Below, piece after piece: positions 8,689 to 16,073 of a stretch of 64,000 bases of DNA (position 1 is its first letter; every line of letters starts with the position of its first letter). Origin of the DNA: Streptomyces sp. 35G-GA-8. GTDB taxonomy: Bacteria > Actinomycetota > Actinomycetes > Streptomycetales > Streptomycetaceae. The notes beneath the pieces are model-generated. The model saw only the letters and a program-made list of their open reading frames with translations, did no database searches and had not been told where the DNA came from. The translations under genes and the position numbers were made by a program. The stretch spans positions 72,026 to 136,025 of the forward strand of contig NZ_JAMHJQ010000020.1 of NCBI RefSeq assembly GCF_023534745.1, written 5' to 3'.

Positions 8689-8716
8689 CAGAAAATACAA
8701 AATCCTGGTTACTGTC
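8689..8716. promoter_or_regulatory. Second operator-like site, upstream of yhfY
   Basis: Aligned with the dyad at 7667-7694 this shares AATCCTG and TTACTGTC exactly in the right half, while the left half (CAGAAAATACAA) is degenerate. It lies 83 nt before the yhfY ATG, a suitable place for control of the main yhf transcript by YhfZ. Confidence 0.5.
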
Positions 8717-8730
8717 CGATCGCCCCGCCC

Positions 8731-8783
8731 GAGGAATCGCCCCCAGAGGAATCGCCCCCCGAGGAATCGCCCCCAAGGAATCG
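8731..8783. repeat. 15-bp tandem repeat in yhfY leader
   Basis: Three full units (GAGGAATCGCCCCCA/C) at 8731, 8746 and 8761 and a partial fourth, directly before the yhfY ribosome-binding site. Each unit includes GAGGA, so the array holds several Shine-Dalgarno-like sequences. Confidence 0.8.
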
Positions 8784-8798
8784 AAGGAAAGGACCACC

Positions 8799-9185
8799 AT
8801 GGACGACCAGCTCGCCCTCCGCGTCCGGCTGTTCCACGAGAGCGGCCAGGTCAGGCCCGAGGTCGCCGCGTTCGTGACCGAGGAGCTGGCCGCCCTGGCC
8901 GCCGAGGGCCATACCGTCACCGAGGCCACGGCGGGCATGCTCACCAGCCATCTCATGATGGCCCTCAACCGGCTGCTGGACGGCGCGCCGATCGAGGAGT
9001 TCAGGACCGACGAGCAGGTGGCGGCCGAACTCACCGGACATCCCGAGGCCCTGGCCCGGGCCCGCGCGGTCTCCCTGCGCGCCGAACGGGAGTTGGGCGC
9101 TCCGCTTCCCGATTCCGAGATCAACTTCCTGGGCCTGCATCTCGCCGTACTGGCCCAGAACTCCCCCGCCTCACACCACTCGTAG
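8799..9185 (+). CDS. yhfY: PRD-domain protein, YhfY-like
   Basis: This 128-residue protein looks like a single phosphotransferase regulation domain (PRD). It has helical segments with His51 (SHLMMALNRL) and His114 (NFLGLHLAVL), which match the two phosphorylatable His positions of PRD modules. E. coli YhfY is annotated the same way. It has no DNA-binding part, so it may act as a phosphorylation- or ligand-dependent partner of YhfZ or of the YhfT/YhfU membrane system. AAAGGACCACC precedes the ATG. Small gap (32 nt) to yhfU. Confidence 0.8.
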   Translation: MDDQLALRVRLFHESGQVRPEVAAFVTEELAALAAEGHTVTEATAGMLTSHLMMALNRLLDGAPIEEFRTDEQVAAELTGHPEALARARAVSLRAERELGAPLPDSEINFLGLHLAVLAQNSPASHHS

Positions 9186-9217
9186 GACTCACCACTCGTA
9201 GCGCTAAGGACCCAGCC

Positions 9218-9574
9218 ATGACGAAGATCCTCACCGGCGGCGTCGGCAAGACCGAGGTCGCCGACACCGTCTCCGCACTCGGCCTCGACGGCCTGGAGAT
9301 CACGGTCTCCAACGACATGGACGCCGCGATGAAACTCCGCGCCGGACAGGCCGACTACTACCTCGGCACCTGTCACACCGGCGCCGGCGCCTCCCTCGGC
9401 ATCCTCGTCGGCCTCCTCGGCCGGCCGCTCTGCCACACCTTCGGCCGCCATGTCCCCTCCGAGGACGAGGTCGCCGCCCTGCTGGCGGACGGCAAGAAGG
9501 TCTTCGGCTTCGCCATCGACCAGATCGACGTGATCGCCCCGATCATGGCCCGCGCCATCACCGCGCGCGGCTGA
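9218..9574 (+). CDS. yhfU: YhfU family protein (DUF2620)
   Basis: A 118-residue cytoplasmic protein of the DUF2620/YhfU family. It begins MTKILTGGVGKTEVAD, a Gly-rich loop after a beta-strand that resembles nucleotide- or phosphate-binding loops but is too short a protein for a P-loop ATPase. The size and alternating strand-helix pattern resemble PTS IIB subunits, and the single Cys in LGTCHTGAG would be the only candidate for a thiol role. It always neighbours yhfT, so the two probably form one system. Function unknown. Confidence 0.82.
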   Translation: MTKILTGGVGKTEVADTVSALGLDGLEITVSNDMDAAMKLRAGQADYYLGTCHTGAGASLGILVGLLGRPLCHTFGRHVPSEDEVAALLADGKKVFGFAIDQIDVIAPIMARAITARG

Positions 9575-9608
9575 CCGAAGACCTGCCAGGGACCGGAGGA
9601 GAGACCCC

Positions 9609-10976
9609 GTGAGCAGCACCGTCCTCGCAGCGAGTACCAGTCTGGACTTCTCGCTGACGCAGAAGCTTTTTGTCATAGCCCTGTGCGCGCTGACGGCCTT
9701 CGTCTCGCACATGGCGCTGGCCGTGTTCAACGACGGCGTACGCCCCTTCATGCTCGACTTCATCCAGGGACGCGCCAAGCGGAGCGCCACCACCGCGGTC
9801 TCCTTCGGCCTCTCGGCGGGCTTCATCTTCGGCCTGGGCGCCCCGATGGCGCTGTCCAGCGGTGTGCTCAACCCCTGGCTGCTCTTCCTCCCCACCGACA
9901 TCCTGGGCATCCTGGCGCCGAGGAAGTGGCTCGCGCCGCTGCTCGGCGGCGCCTGGGGCGCGGTGGTCGTCTTCGGCCTGAGCGGCGCCAATGAGGTGGC
10001 GCACGATCTGCCCGTCGACTTCCTGACCGCGATGCAGCAGATGTCGACGCCGATCCTCTTCCTCTTCACGCTCTTCCCGGTGCTCGCCATCACCAAGCAG
10101 TTCGGCCGGCTGCGCGGCGGTCTGGCCGCCGTGCTGGAACTGGCGCTCGTGATCATGACGATGAAGCTCTGGCCCAATGTCTTCGCCGGCTCACTGGCGA
10201 TGGCGGCCGGTGTGCTGCTGCTCATCGGCTTCGCCGTACGGAAGGATCTGCTCCAGCGCAAGGAGGACCGGGCCGCCGCGCTGGCGGCCGGCGAGGAGAC
10301 CTCGGGTACGGGACAGTCCGTGGCCGCCGGTGATGATCCGATGGCCTCGCTCTTCAGCGCCAGTGCGCTGCGGCTGCGCCGGTATCTGCCGCTGTTCATG
10401 GTGCTGGGCGCCGGCGTCTGTGTGCTGGCGCAGATGCATGTCTTCGGCGGCGGCGAGGCGACCAGCTTCCTGATCGCCAAGGGCCAGTACAGCGAGGCCG
10501 CGCAGGTCGACTTCTACCGGGTCTTCGGCTTCATCCCGCTGATCGCGACGACCGCGCTCGCCTCCGGCGCGTACGGCATCGCCGGTTTCACACTCGTCTA
10601 CCCCATCGGCTATCTGATGCCGAACCCGATCCTGGCGGCCGTCGTCGGCGCCGCGGTCTTCGCCCTCGAAGTGCTGGCCCTGTCCTCCATCGGCAAGGTC
10701 CTGGGCAAGCTGCCGAGCGTGCGGGACTCCTCCGAGCATCTGCGGAGCGCGATCACCGACAGCCTGCAACTGGCGATCCTCTTCGGCTCACTGCTCGCGG
10801 CCAATGTCATGGGCGGCGGGCTCGCGATCCTCATCGTGGGCGGGCTCTATCTCCTCAACGAGGCGATGGGCAGACCCGTGGTGCGGATGGCGGCGGCGCC
10901 CGCGGCGGTCATCGTCGGCGGCGTTCTTCTGAACATCCTCTACTGGCTGGATCTGTTCACCCCCGTCAAGGGCTGA
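9609..10976 (+). CDS. yhfT: YhfT family integral membrane protein (putative transporter)
   Basis: This 455-residue protein is dominated by about ten to twelve hydrophobic segments separated by short loops, with one longer hydrophilic loop near residues 215-250 (KEDRAAALAAGEETSG). It matches the E. coli YhfT family, which is uncharacterised but assumed to import the substrate of the yhf pathway. The pairing with a IIB-like YhfU and a PRD protein suggests descent from a phosphotransferase-type system without a recognisable IIA. GTG start with GGAGGAGAGAC upstream. Confidence 0.82.
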   Translation: MSSTVLAASTSLDFSLTQKLFVIALCALTAFVSHMALAVFNDGVRPFMLDFIQGRAKRSATTAVSFGLSAGFIFGLGAPMALSSGVLNPWLLFLPTDILGILAPRKWLAPLLGGAWGAVVVFGLSGANEVAHDLPVDFLTAMQQMSTPILFLFTLFPVLAITKQFGRLRGGLAAVLELALVIMTMKLWPNVFAGSLAMAAGVLLLIGFAVRKDLLQRKEDRAAALAAGEETSGTGQSVAAGDDPMASLFSASALRLRRYLPLFMVLGAGVCVLAQMHVFGGGEATSFLIAKGQYSEAAQVDFYRVFGFIPLIATTALASGAYGIAGFTLVYPIGYLMPNPILAAVVGAAVFALEVLALSSIGKVLGKLPSVRDSSEHLRSAITDSLQLAILFGSLLAANVMGGGLAILIVGGLYLLNEAMGRPVVRMAAAPAAVIVGGVLLNILYWLDLFTPVKG

Positions 10977-11023
10977 GCCCACGACGGTCCGGACGGACCC
11001 GCCAGGAAGGCACCCCCACTCTC

Positions 11024-11989
11024 ATGCCTCGTCTCACCACCGTCGCCGGGCCGCTGCCCGTCTCCGCCGTGCGCGGCCCGGCCCTCTCCCATGAACACCT
11101 CGTCCTCGATCTCGACCGTACGGGCGACGGCGCCGCCGTTCTCGACCCGGGGCGCCATCTGCGCGCGGTCACCTCCGAACTGACCGCCCTGCGCGAGGAG
11201 TTCGGGCTCTCCCTGATCATCGAGCTGACCTGCCGCGGCATGGGCCGCGACCCGCGCGCGCTGGCGCGTATCGCCGAGGAGTCCGGGGTCGCGGTGGTCG
11301 CGGCCACCGGCTGGTACTACGAGCCCTTCCACCGGGACGAGATCGGCGGCACGCCCGTCGACCTGCTCACCGCGACCCTGGTCCAGGAGATCACCGACGG
11401 GCTCGACTCCACCGGGATCCGCCCGGGTGTCCTCGGCGAGATCGGCAGCCACGGCGACCTGCCCAGCGAGCCGGAGCGCCGCGCGCTGCTCGCCTCGGCG
11501 CACGCCGCGCTCGCCACCGGGCTGTCGGTCGCCACCCATGCCCAGCTCGGCCGCGGCGGGCTCGCCCAGCTCGAACTGCTCGCCGGTACGGGCCTGGCGC
11601 CGCACCGGATCTCCGTCGGCCACCAGGATCTGCTGGACGATCCCGCCGTCCACCGCGAGCTGGCGGCGAGCGGCGCGTATGTCGCCTTCGACACCGTCGG
11701 CAAGGAGTCCTACCAGAGCGACGACACCCGGCTGCGGCTGCTGCTCGCCCTGCTGGACGCCGGTCACGCGGACCGCGCTCTGCTCAGCTGCGACATCTCG
11801 CGCCACGGCTATCTGGAGTCGGAGGGCGGCCAGGGGTACGGACATCTCTTCCGGTCCTTCCTGCCCAAGGCGCGCGCGGCGGGCGTGGACGACGAACTGA
11901 TCGATCTGATGACCCGGCGCAATCCGCTGCGCTTCCTGACGGGCACCGACCCGGATACCGCCGCCGACAACGACACCGAGGTGATCTGA
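11024..11989 (+). CDS. php: Phosphotriesterase-homology protein (Php/YhfV)
   Basis: A 321-residue TIM-barrel amidohydrolase. All binuclear metal ligands are visible: His23 and His25 in SHEHLV, Glu139 in VLGEIG (glutamate as in E. coli Php, instead of the carbamylated lysine of true phosphotriesterases), His172, His200 and Asp257 in SCDISRHG. Relatives hydrolyse lactones or phospho-esters; the natural substrate of Php is not known. It lies 47 nt after yhfT and 1 nt before yhfS, as part of one operon. Confidence 0.9.
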   Translation: MPRLTTVAGPLPVSAVRGPALSHEHLVLDLDRTGDGAAVLDPGRHLRAVTSELTALREEFGLSLIIELTCRGMGRDPRALARIAEESGVAVVAATGWYYEPFHRDEIGGTPVDLLTATLVQEITDGLDSTGIRPGVLGEIGSHGDLPSEPERRALLASAHAALATGLSVATHAQLGRGGLAQLELLAGTGLAPHRISVGHQDLLDDPAVHRELAASGAYVAFDTVGKESYQSDDTRLRLLLALLDAGHADRALLSCDISRHGYLESEGGQGYGHLFRSFLPKARAAGVDDELIDLMTRRNPLRFLTGTDPDTAADNDTEVI

Positions 11990-11990
11990 G

Positions 11991-13091
11991 ATGCCCGTGC
12001 TCCCGCGGACCTTCCCGCTGGCGACCATCCCCCTGGAGGACGCGGCCCGGCGGCAGTTCCGGCTCCTGGAGTGCACCGCCGCGCACTTCGAGGGACCTCA
12101 GCTCTTCGAGGCGGACGCCGGTGTCGTACCGGGGCTCGGCCGCCCCCGTACGACCGCCCGCGTCGAGGCCGTACTCGCCGACTACTTCGGCGCCGAGGAC
12201 GCGGCGCTCGTCCAAGGCGCCGGTACGGGCGCGATCCGCGCCGCGCTCGGCGCGGCCGTCTCCCCCGGTGACCCGCTGCTGATCCACCGGGCCCCGGTCT
12301 ACCGGACGACCGCCGTCACCCTGCGCGGCCTCGGGGTCCGAACCACCGAGGCCGACTTCAACGACCGCCCGGCGCTCCGGCGCGCCCTGGAGTCCGGCGC
12401 GTTCTCCTGGGCGTACGTCCAGCACAGCCGGCAGCGGCTCGCCGACTCCTACGATCCGGGCGAGGTCCTCGCCGACTGCCGCGCCGCCGGAGTCCGTACG
12501 GTCGTCGACGACAACTACGCGGTGATGCGCGTACCCGCCTCCGGCGTGGAACTGGGCGCGGACGCCTCGTGCTTCTCCCTCTTCAAACTGCACGGCCCCG
12601 AAGGCGTCGGCGCGGTCGTCGGTGCCCGCGATCTCGTCGGGCGCCTCCGCGCCGACAACTACTCCGGCGGCGGCCAGGTCCAGGGCCACCAGGCGCTCGA
12701 CGCGCTGCGCGCGCTCACCCATGTCCCCGTCCTGTGGGCGCTCCAGTCCCAGGTGGGCGCGGAGATCGCGAAGCGGCTCAGCGCCGGCGAGGTGCCGGGT
12801 GTCGCCGAGGTACGGATCGCCAACGCCCAGGACCGCTGTCTGCTGGTACGGCTCGACCGCCCCGTCGCCCGTGAGCTGCCCGCCGTCGCCGCGCGGCACG
12901 GCGCCGCGCCCTACCCCGTGGGCTCCAACTCCCGCTACGAGATCGCCCCGCTCGTCTACCGGATGTCCAGCTCGTCGCTCGACGACGAACCCGGACTCGC
13001 CGACTGGACCGTACGGATCAACCCCATGCGGGCCGGAGCCGATCTCGTGATCGAGATCCTCCGCCGTTCGCTGCACGACCTGAAGGGCTGA
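11991..13091 (+). CDS. yhfS: YhfS-type PLP-dependent enzyme
   Basis: A 366-residue fold-type I PLP enzyme related to Cys/Met metabolism enzymes. The cofactor lysine is Lys199 in FSLFKLHGPEG and the pyridine-N partner is probably Asp173 in VVDDNYAVM. The Gly-rich VQGAGTGAIR (about 74-83) would hold the phosphate. The family reaction is unknown; a beta/gamma-elimination or aldol-type reaction on an amino acid would be typical. The ATG follows the php stop after 1 nt, and yhfX begins 2 nt after its stop, so translation is coupled. Confidence 0.87.
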   Translation: MPVLPRTFPLATIPLEDAARRQFRLLECTAAHFEGPQLFEADAGVVPGLGRPRTTARVEAVLADYFGAEDAALVQGAGTGAIRAALGAAVSPGDPLLIHRAPVYRTTAVTLRGLGVRTTEADFNDRPALRRALESGAFSWAYVQHSRQRLADSYDPGEVLADCRAAGVRTVVDDNYAVMRVPASGVELGADASCFSLFKLHGPEGVGAVVGARDLVGRLRADNYSGGGQVQGHQALDALRALTHVPVLWALQSQVGAEIAKRLSAGEVPGVAEVRIANAQDRCLLVRLDRPVARELPAVAARHGAAPYPVGSNSRYEIAPLVYRMSSSSLDDEPGLADWTVRINPMRAGADLVIEILRRSLHDLKG

Positions 13092-13093
13092 TC

Positions 13094-14254
13094 GTGTTCC
13101 TGGACACCGTCCTCTCCCGCAACCCCGCGCTCGTCGACACGGCGACCGCGCTGCACCGCTCCGGTGCCATCCCGCCCGACACGTATGTCATGGACGCGGA
13201 CGCCGTCGAGGCCAACGCCGCGCTGCTGGCCGCCGAGGCCGAGCGGCTCGGGATCTCACTGTGGTTCGTGGTCAAACAGTTCGGCCGCAACCCCGCGCTG
13301 ATCCGGGCCGTCGCCCGGCACATCCCCCGGTTCGCCGCGATCGACCCCGCCGAGGCCCGCGTCCTGCACGCCACCGAGGCACGGGCCGGCAACCTCGGCC
13401 ATCTCGTCCAGATCCCCCGCCGCGACCTCCCCGAGATGCTGTCCTGGCGGCCCGAGGCGGTGACCGTCTTCGACCTCGCCAACGCGCGGGCCGTCTCGGA
13501 GGCCGCCGGTGAACTGGGCCTCGTCCAGGACGTGTTCGTACGTCTCGAAGGCGTTCCCGGCTCCGTCTACCCGGGCCAGGAGGGCGGCGTACCGCTCGAC
13601 GCGCTGGACGAGTTCGCGACCGCCGCCGAACAGCTGCCGTCGATCCGTATCGCCGGGGTCACCGCGTTCCCCTGTGTCCTGTGCGACCCGGTCACCGGTC
13701 GGCCCACCCCCACCCCCAACTTCGAACTCGCCCTCAAGGCCAGGGAACTGCTCACCGCCCGCGGCCACCACCCCGTCGCGCTCAGCGCTCCCAGCGCCAC
13801 CTCCATGGCGACCCTGTCGCTGCTGGCCGAACTGGGCGCCACCCACGGCGAGCCCGGCCACTCCCTCACCGGAACCACGCCGCTCCACGCGATCGACCCC
13901 CGCCAGCCCGAGCGGCCCGCCTACGTCTACGTCAGCGAGGTCGCCCACACCCTCGCGGACGGCCGGCCCGCGCTCCACGGCGGCGGGTTCTACGGCCGCG
14001 CCGGCATCCGCACCGCCCTGCTGCCGCGCACCGGTCTGCGCCTTCCGGTCCAGGGCGCCCCCGCCGAGAACATCGACTACTACCGCCTGCTGGACGCGCC
14101 CCCCTCCGGCGAGGTGCGGGCCGGGGACACCGCCGTACTCGCCTTCCGTACGCAGATCTTCGTCACCCGCTCGACCGTCGCGGTCGTCGCCGGCCTCTCC
14201 ACCGGGAAACCCCGGCTGACCGGCCTGTACGACGCGCGGGGCCGGGCCCTGTAA
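13094..14254 (+). CDS. yhfX: YhfX-type alanine racemase-fold PLP enzyme
   Basis: A 386-residue protein with the N-terminal TIM barrel of alanine racemase-like PLP enzymes. The Schiff-base lysine is Lys61 in WFVVKQFGRNP. A C-terminal beta domain includes IDYYRLLDAPPSGEVRAGDTAV. E. coli YhfX is the counterpart. It may racemise or epimerise an amino acid intermediate that YhfS makes or uses. GTG start 2 nt after yhfS. Confidence 0.86.
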   Translation: MFLDTVLSRNPALVDTATALHRSGAIPPDTYVMDADAVEANAALLAAEAERLGISLWFVVKQFGRNPALIRAVARHIPRFAAIDPAEARVLHATEARAGNLGHLVQIPRRDLPEMLSWRPEAVTVFDLANARAVSEAAGELGLVQDVFVRLEGVPGSVYPGQEGGVPLDALDEFATAAEQLPSIRIAGVTAFPCVLCDPVTGRPTPTPNFELALKARELLTARGHHPVALSAPSATSMATLSLLAELGATHGEPGHSLTGTTPLHAIDPRQPERPAYVYVSEVAHTLADGRPALHGGGFYGRAGIRTALLPRTGLRLPVQGAPAENIDYYRLLDAPPSGEVRAGDTAVLAFRTQIFVTRSTVAVVAGLSTGKPRLTGLYDARGRAL

Positions 14255-14265
14255 GGAGCCACCGC

Positions 14266-15477
14266 ATGAGCAAGACCGTCATCCTCGTCATCGACGGATT
14301 CGGGATCGGCGCGATGCCGGACGCGGGGGCGCTGCGGCCGGGCGATGTCGCGGCCGACACCTGCGGGCATGTACTGGACCACTGCCGCGCGTCCCTGGGC
14401 CGCCCGCTGCGGCTGCCCGCGCTGGGACAACTGGGCCTCGGCCTGGTCCATCCCCACCCCGACCTGGCCAGGTCCAGCCGGCTGCCGGTGACCGCGGGGC
14501 GTGCGGCGCTCGGCTACCCGGGCGCGGACACCTACGCGGGCCATCAGACCATGATGGGCGCGGACTTCAGCCATGTCACGGTGGCCCGGCTGGCCGACCA
14601 TCTCCCCGAGGTCGTCTCGGCCCTGTCCGCGGCCGGCCACCACGCCGAACCGCTCGACGGCCGGCCCCTGCTCCTCGTCGACGGCGCGGTACTCGTCCAT
14701 GACAACCTGGAGGCCGACCCGGGCATCAACTGGAACGTCTCGGGCCGCCTGGACGACCTGCCCTTCGACCGGATCCTCGCGATCGCCCGTACGGTACGGA
14801 CCGTGGCGCCCGTGGCCCGCGTCATCGCGGTCGGCGGCCACGCGGACGGCCCCCTCAGCGCGTACGTACGCGACGGGGACGGCGGCACGGTCGGCCTGGA
14901 CACCCCGGCGAGCGGCTTCTATCGCAACGGCGGACTCCAAGTCCAGCACCTGGGCGCGGACCTCGACCACACCCGCCAGCTCCCGGACCTGGCGGCCCGC
15001 GCGGGCATCCCGGTGACACTGATCGGCAAGGCGGCGGACATCCTGGCGTGCGATGCCGCCGTACGGCGGCCGGCCGTCCGGACGGCGGATGTCCTCGCGC
15101 ACACACTGGAGGCGGTACGCGCCCCCGGCGACGGGCTCATCGTCACCAACGTCCAGGAGACGGACCTCGCCGGGCACCAGCAGGACACCGACCGCTACGG
15201 CCGGATCCTGGAACAGACCGACGCGGGCCTGTCGGCGCTGCTCGGGCTGCTGTCGGACCCGGGCGACCGGCTGACGGTGACGGCCGACCACGGCAACGAC
15301 CCGACGATCGGCCACGCGTACCACACACGCGAATACGTCCCGGTCCTGACGTACACCACGAACGGCGGGGGCCCGGAACTGGCGGGGGACGCGGGAACGC
15401 TGGCGAAGGTGGGCGCGGACGCGGATGCGTGGCTGCGGCGGAGTGTGTGCGGTGCGCCTCCAGGCGGGGGGTCGTAG
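14266..15477 (+). CDS. yhfW: YhfW-type phosphopentomutase-like metalloenzyme
   Basis: The 403-residue product belongs to the alkaline phosphatase/phosphopentomutase superfamily. Metal ligands expected for the family are visible: Asp10 in VIDGFGIG, Thr89 with the motif ADTYAGHQTMMG (the phospho-acceptor and GH box of phosphopentomutase), TDLAGHQQD, and TADHGNDPTIGHAYHTRE with Asp-His and His pairs. It would move a phosphate within a sugar phosphate. AAGGAGCC precedes the ATG, 11 nt after yhfX. The last nine codons lie inside a 91-bp tandem duplication, so the C-terminal PPGGGS tail may be recent. Confidence 0.88.
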   Translation: MSKTVILVIDGFGIGAMPDAGALRPGDVAADTCGHVLDHCRASLGRPLRLPALGQLGLGLVHPHPDLARSSRLPVTAGRAALGYPGADTYAGHQTMMGADFSHVTVARLADHLPEVVSALSAAGHHAEPLDGRPLLLVDGAVLVHDNLEADPGINWNVSGRLDDLPFDRILAIARTVRTVAPVARVIAVGGHADGPLSAYVRDGDGGTVGLDTPASGFYRNGGLQVQHLGADLDHTRQLPDLAARAGIPVTLIGKAADILACDAAVRRPAVRTADVLAHTLEAVRAPGDGLIVTNVQETDLAGHQQDTDRYGRILEQTDAGLSALLGLLSDPGDRLTVTADHGNDPTIGHAYHTREYVPVLTYTTNGGGPELAGDAGTLAKVGADADAWLRRSVCGAPPGGGS

Positions 15478-15632
15478 TCGCGGTGCGTTTCGGCTGGGGC
15501 CGGTGGTTGTGTGCGGGTTGTTGCCGGTGGTCGCTCCGGGCGGTGCGCCTTCCGGCGAGGGGCCGTGGCTACGGTGCGTTTCGGCCGAGGCCGGTGGTGC
15601 GGTGCGGGTTGTCGCCGGTGGTCGCTCCGGGC
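15451..15632. repeat. 91-bp tandem duplication across the yhfW 3' end
   Basis: Unit 1 (15451-15541) and unit 2 (15542-15632) are adjacent direct copies. In the 60-bp stretches 15481-15540 and 15572-15631 I count about 6 mismatches. Unit 1 contains the yhfW stop codon; unit 2 lies downstream and is non-coding. Confidence 0.8.
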
Positions 15633-15636
15633 TCGC

Positions 15637-15725
15637 GTCCGGGACTGCATGATTTACGTCGCGACTCTGGCCACAGTCAGGAGACGGGCGTTCGCGCGCC
15701 ACAAATCACGCTCTACGTCCCGGAC
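15637..15725 (-). repeat. Palindromic element, copy A
   Basis: Arms GTCCGGGAC (15637-15645) and GTCCCGGAC (15717-15725) are exact inverted repeats; inside them TGATTTAC (15650-15657) faces AAATCA (15703-15708). Same orientation as copy C. The arm has one extra base pair relative to the GTCCGGAC of other copies, and the change is present on both sides, so the arms covary. Confidence 0.7.
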
Positions 15726-15883
15726 ACGACCCCTGCGCGCCCCCCTTCACCACCCGCACAAGCGGGCCCGGTCGTGCGCGAGGGCGGGCGGGGGAGGCGG
15801 CGGCACACTCCCGCACCAGCCCACCCACCCCGGCCGGACGGCGAGTAGTCGGGACCCACCGGGGGGAGGGGGTCGGGGTCGGA

Positions 15884-15990
15884 GGAGGTGCGTGTCCGGA
15901 CACTAAAGCGTGATTTGTGGCGCGCGACCGCCCGAACCAACGACAGGCCAGAACCGCGCCGTAAATCATGCCGTCCGGACATGCACCTCC
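15884..15990 (+). repeat. Palindromic element, copy B
   Basis: A 107-bp element. Outer arms GGAGGTGCGTGTCCGGAC (15884-15901) and its inverted partner (15973-15990) match at 17 of 18 positions. Inner arms TGATTTGTGGCGCG (15911-15924) and CGCGCCGTAAATCA (15955-15968) match at 12 of 14. The first 41 bases are identical, in reverse complement, to the end of copy C, 9 kb away. Homology to the other copies continues about 20-30 bp outside the arms. Confidence 0.8.
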
Positions 15991-16073
15991 GGAGGCCCCG
16001 GCCCCCGGCCGACAACGCACGCACCCGCACCCGCACCCCGCACCCCGCGCACCGCGCACCGCACACGCAGGGA

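Larger units (their letters stand above)
15478..16073. other. 596-nt gap between convergent yhfW and ffh
   Basis: The gap holds the second unit of a 91-bp duplication, two inverted copies of a palindromic element (A at 15637-15725, B at 15884-15990) and GC-rich, CCCGCACC-rich DNA next to ffh. I see no convincing gene: the frames here change composition with the repeats and lack ribosome-binding sites. Confidence 0.7.

Noticed and set aside
7582-8783. Short tandem repeats considered as a CRISPR array
   Set aside because: Units are 12-15 bp without spacers and there are no cas genes.
8300-10480. A 726-codon open frame antisense to yhfZ, yhfY, yhfU and yhfT
   Set aside because: It is the complementary-frame shadow of genes with very high GC at codon position three. 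The translation is Ser/Arg/Ala-rich with no family motif and it overlaps four well-supported genes.
15478-16066. Small open frames in the yhfW-ffh gap
   Set aside because: They traverse the tandem duplication and palindromic elements and lack ribosome-binding sites and conserved features.
16020-16073. CCCGCACC-rich stretch beside ffh considered as an origin or attachment site
   Set aside because: No integrase, tRNA overlap or initiator boxes are near; simple low-complexity DNA is enough to explain it.
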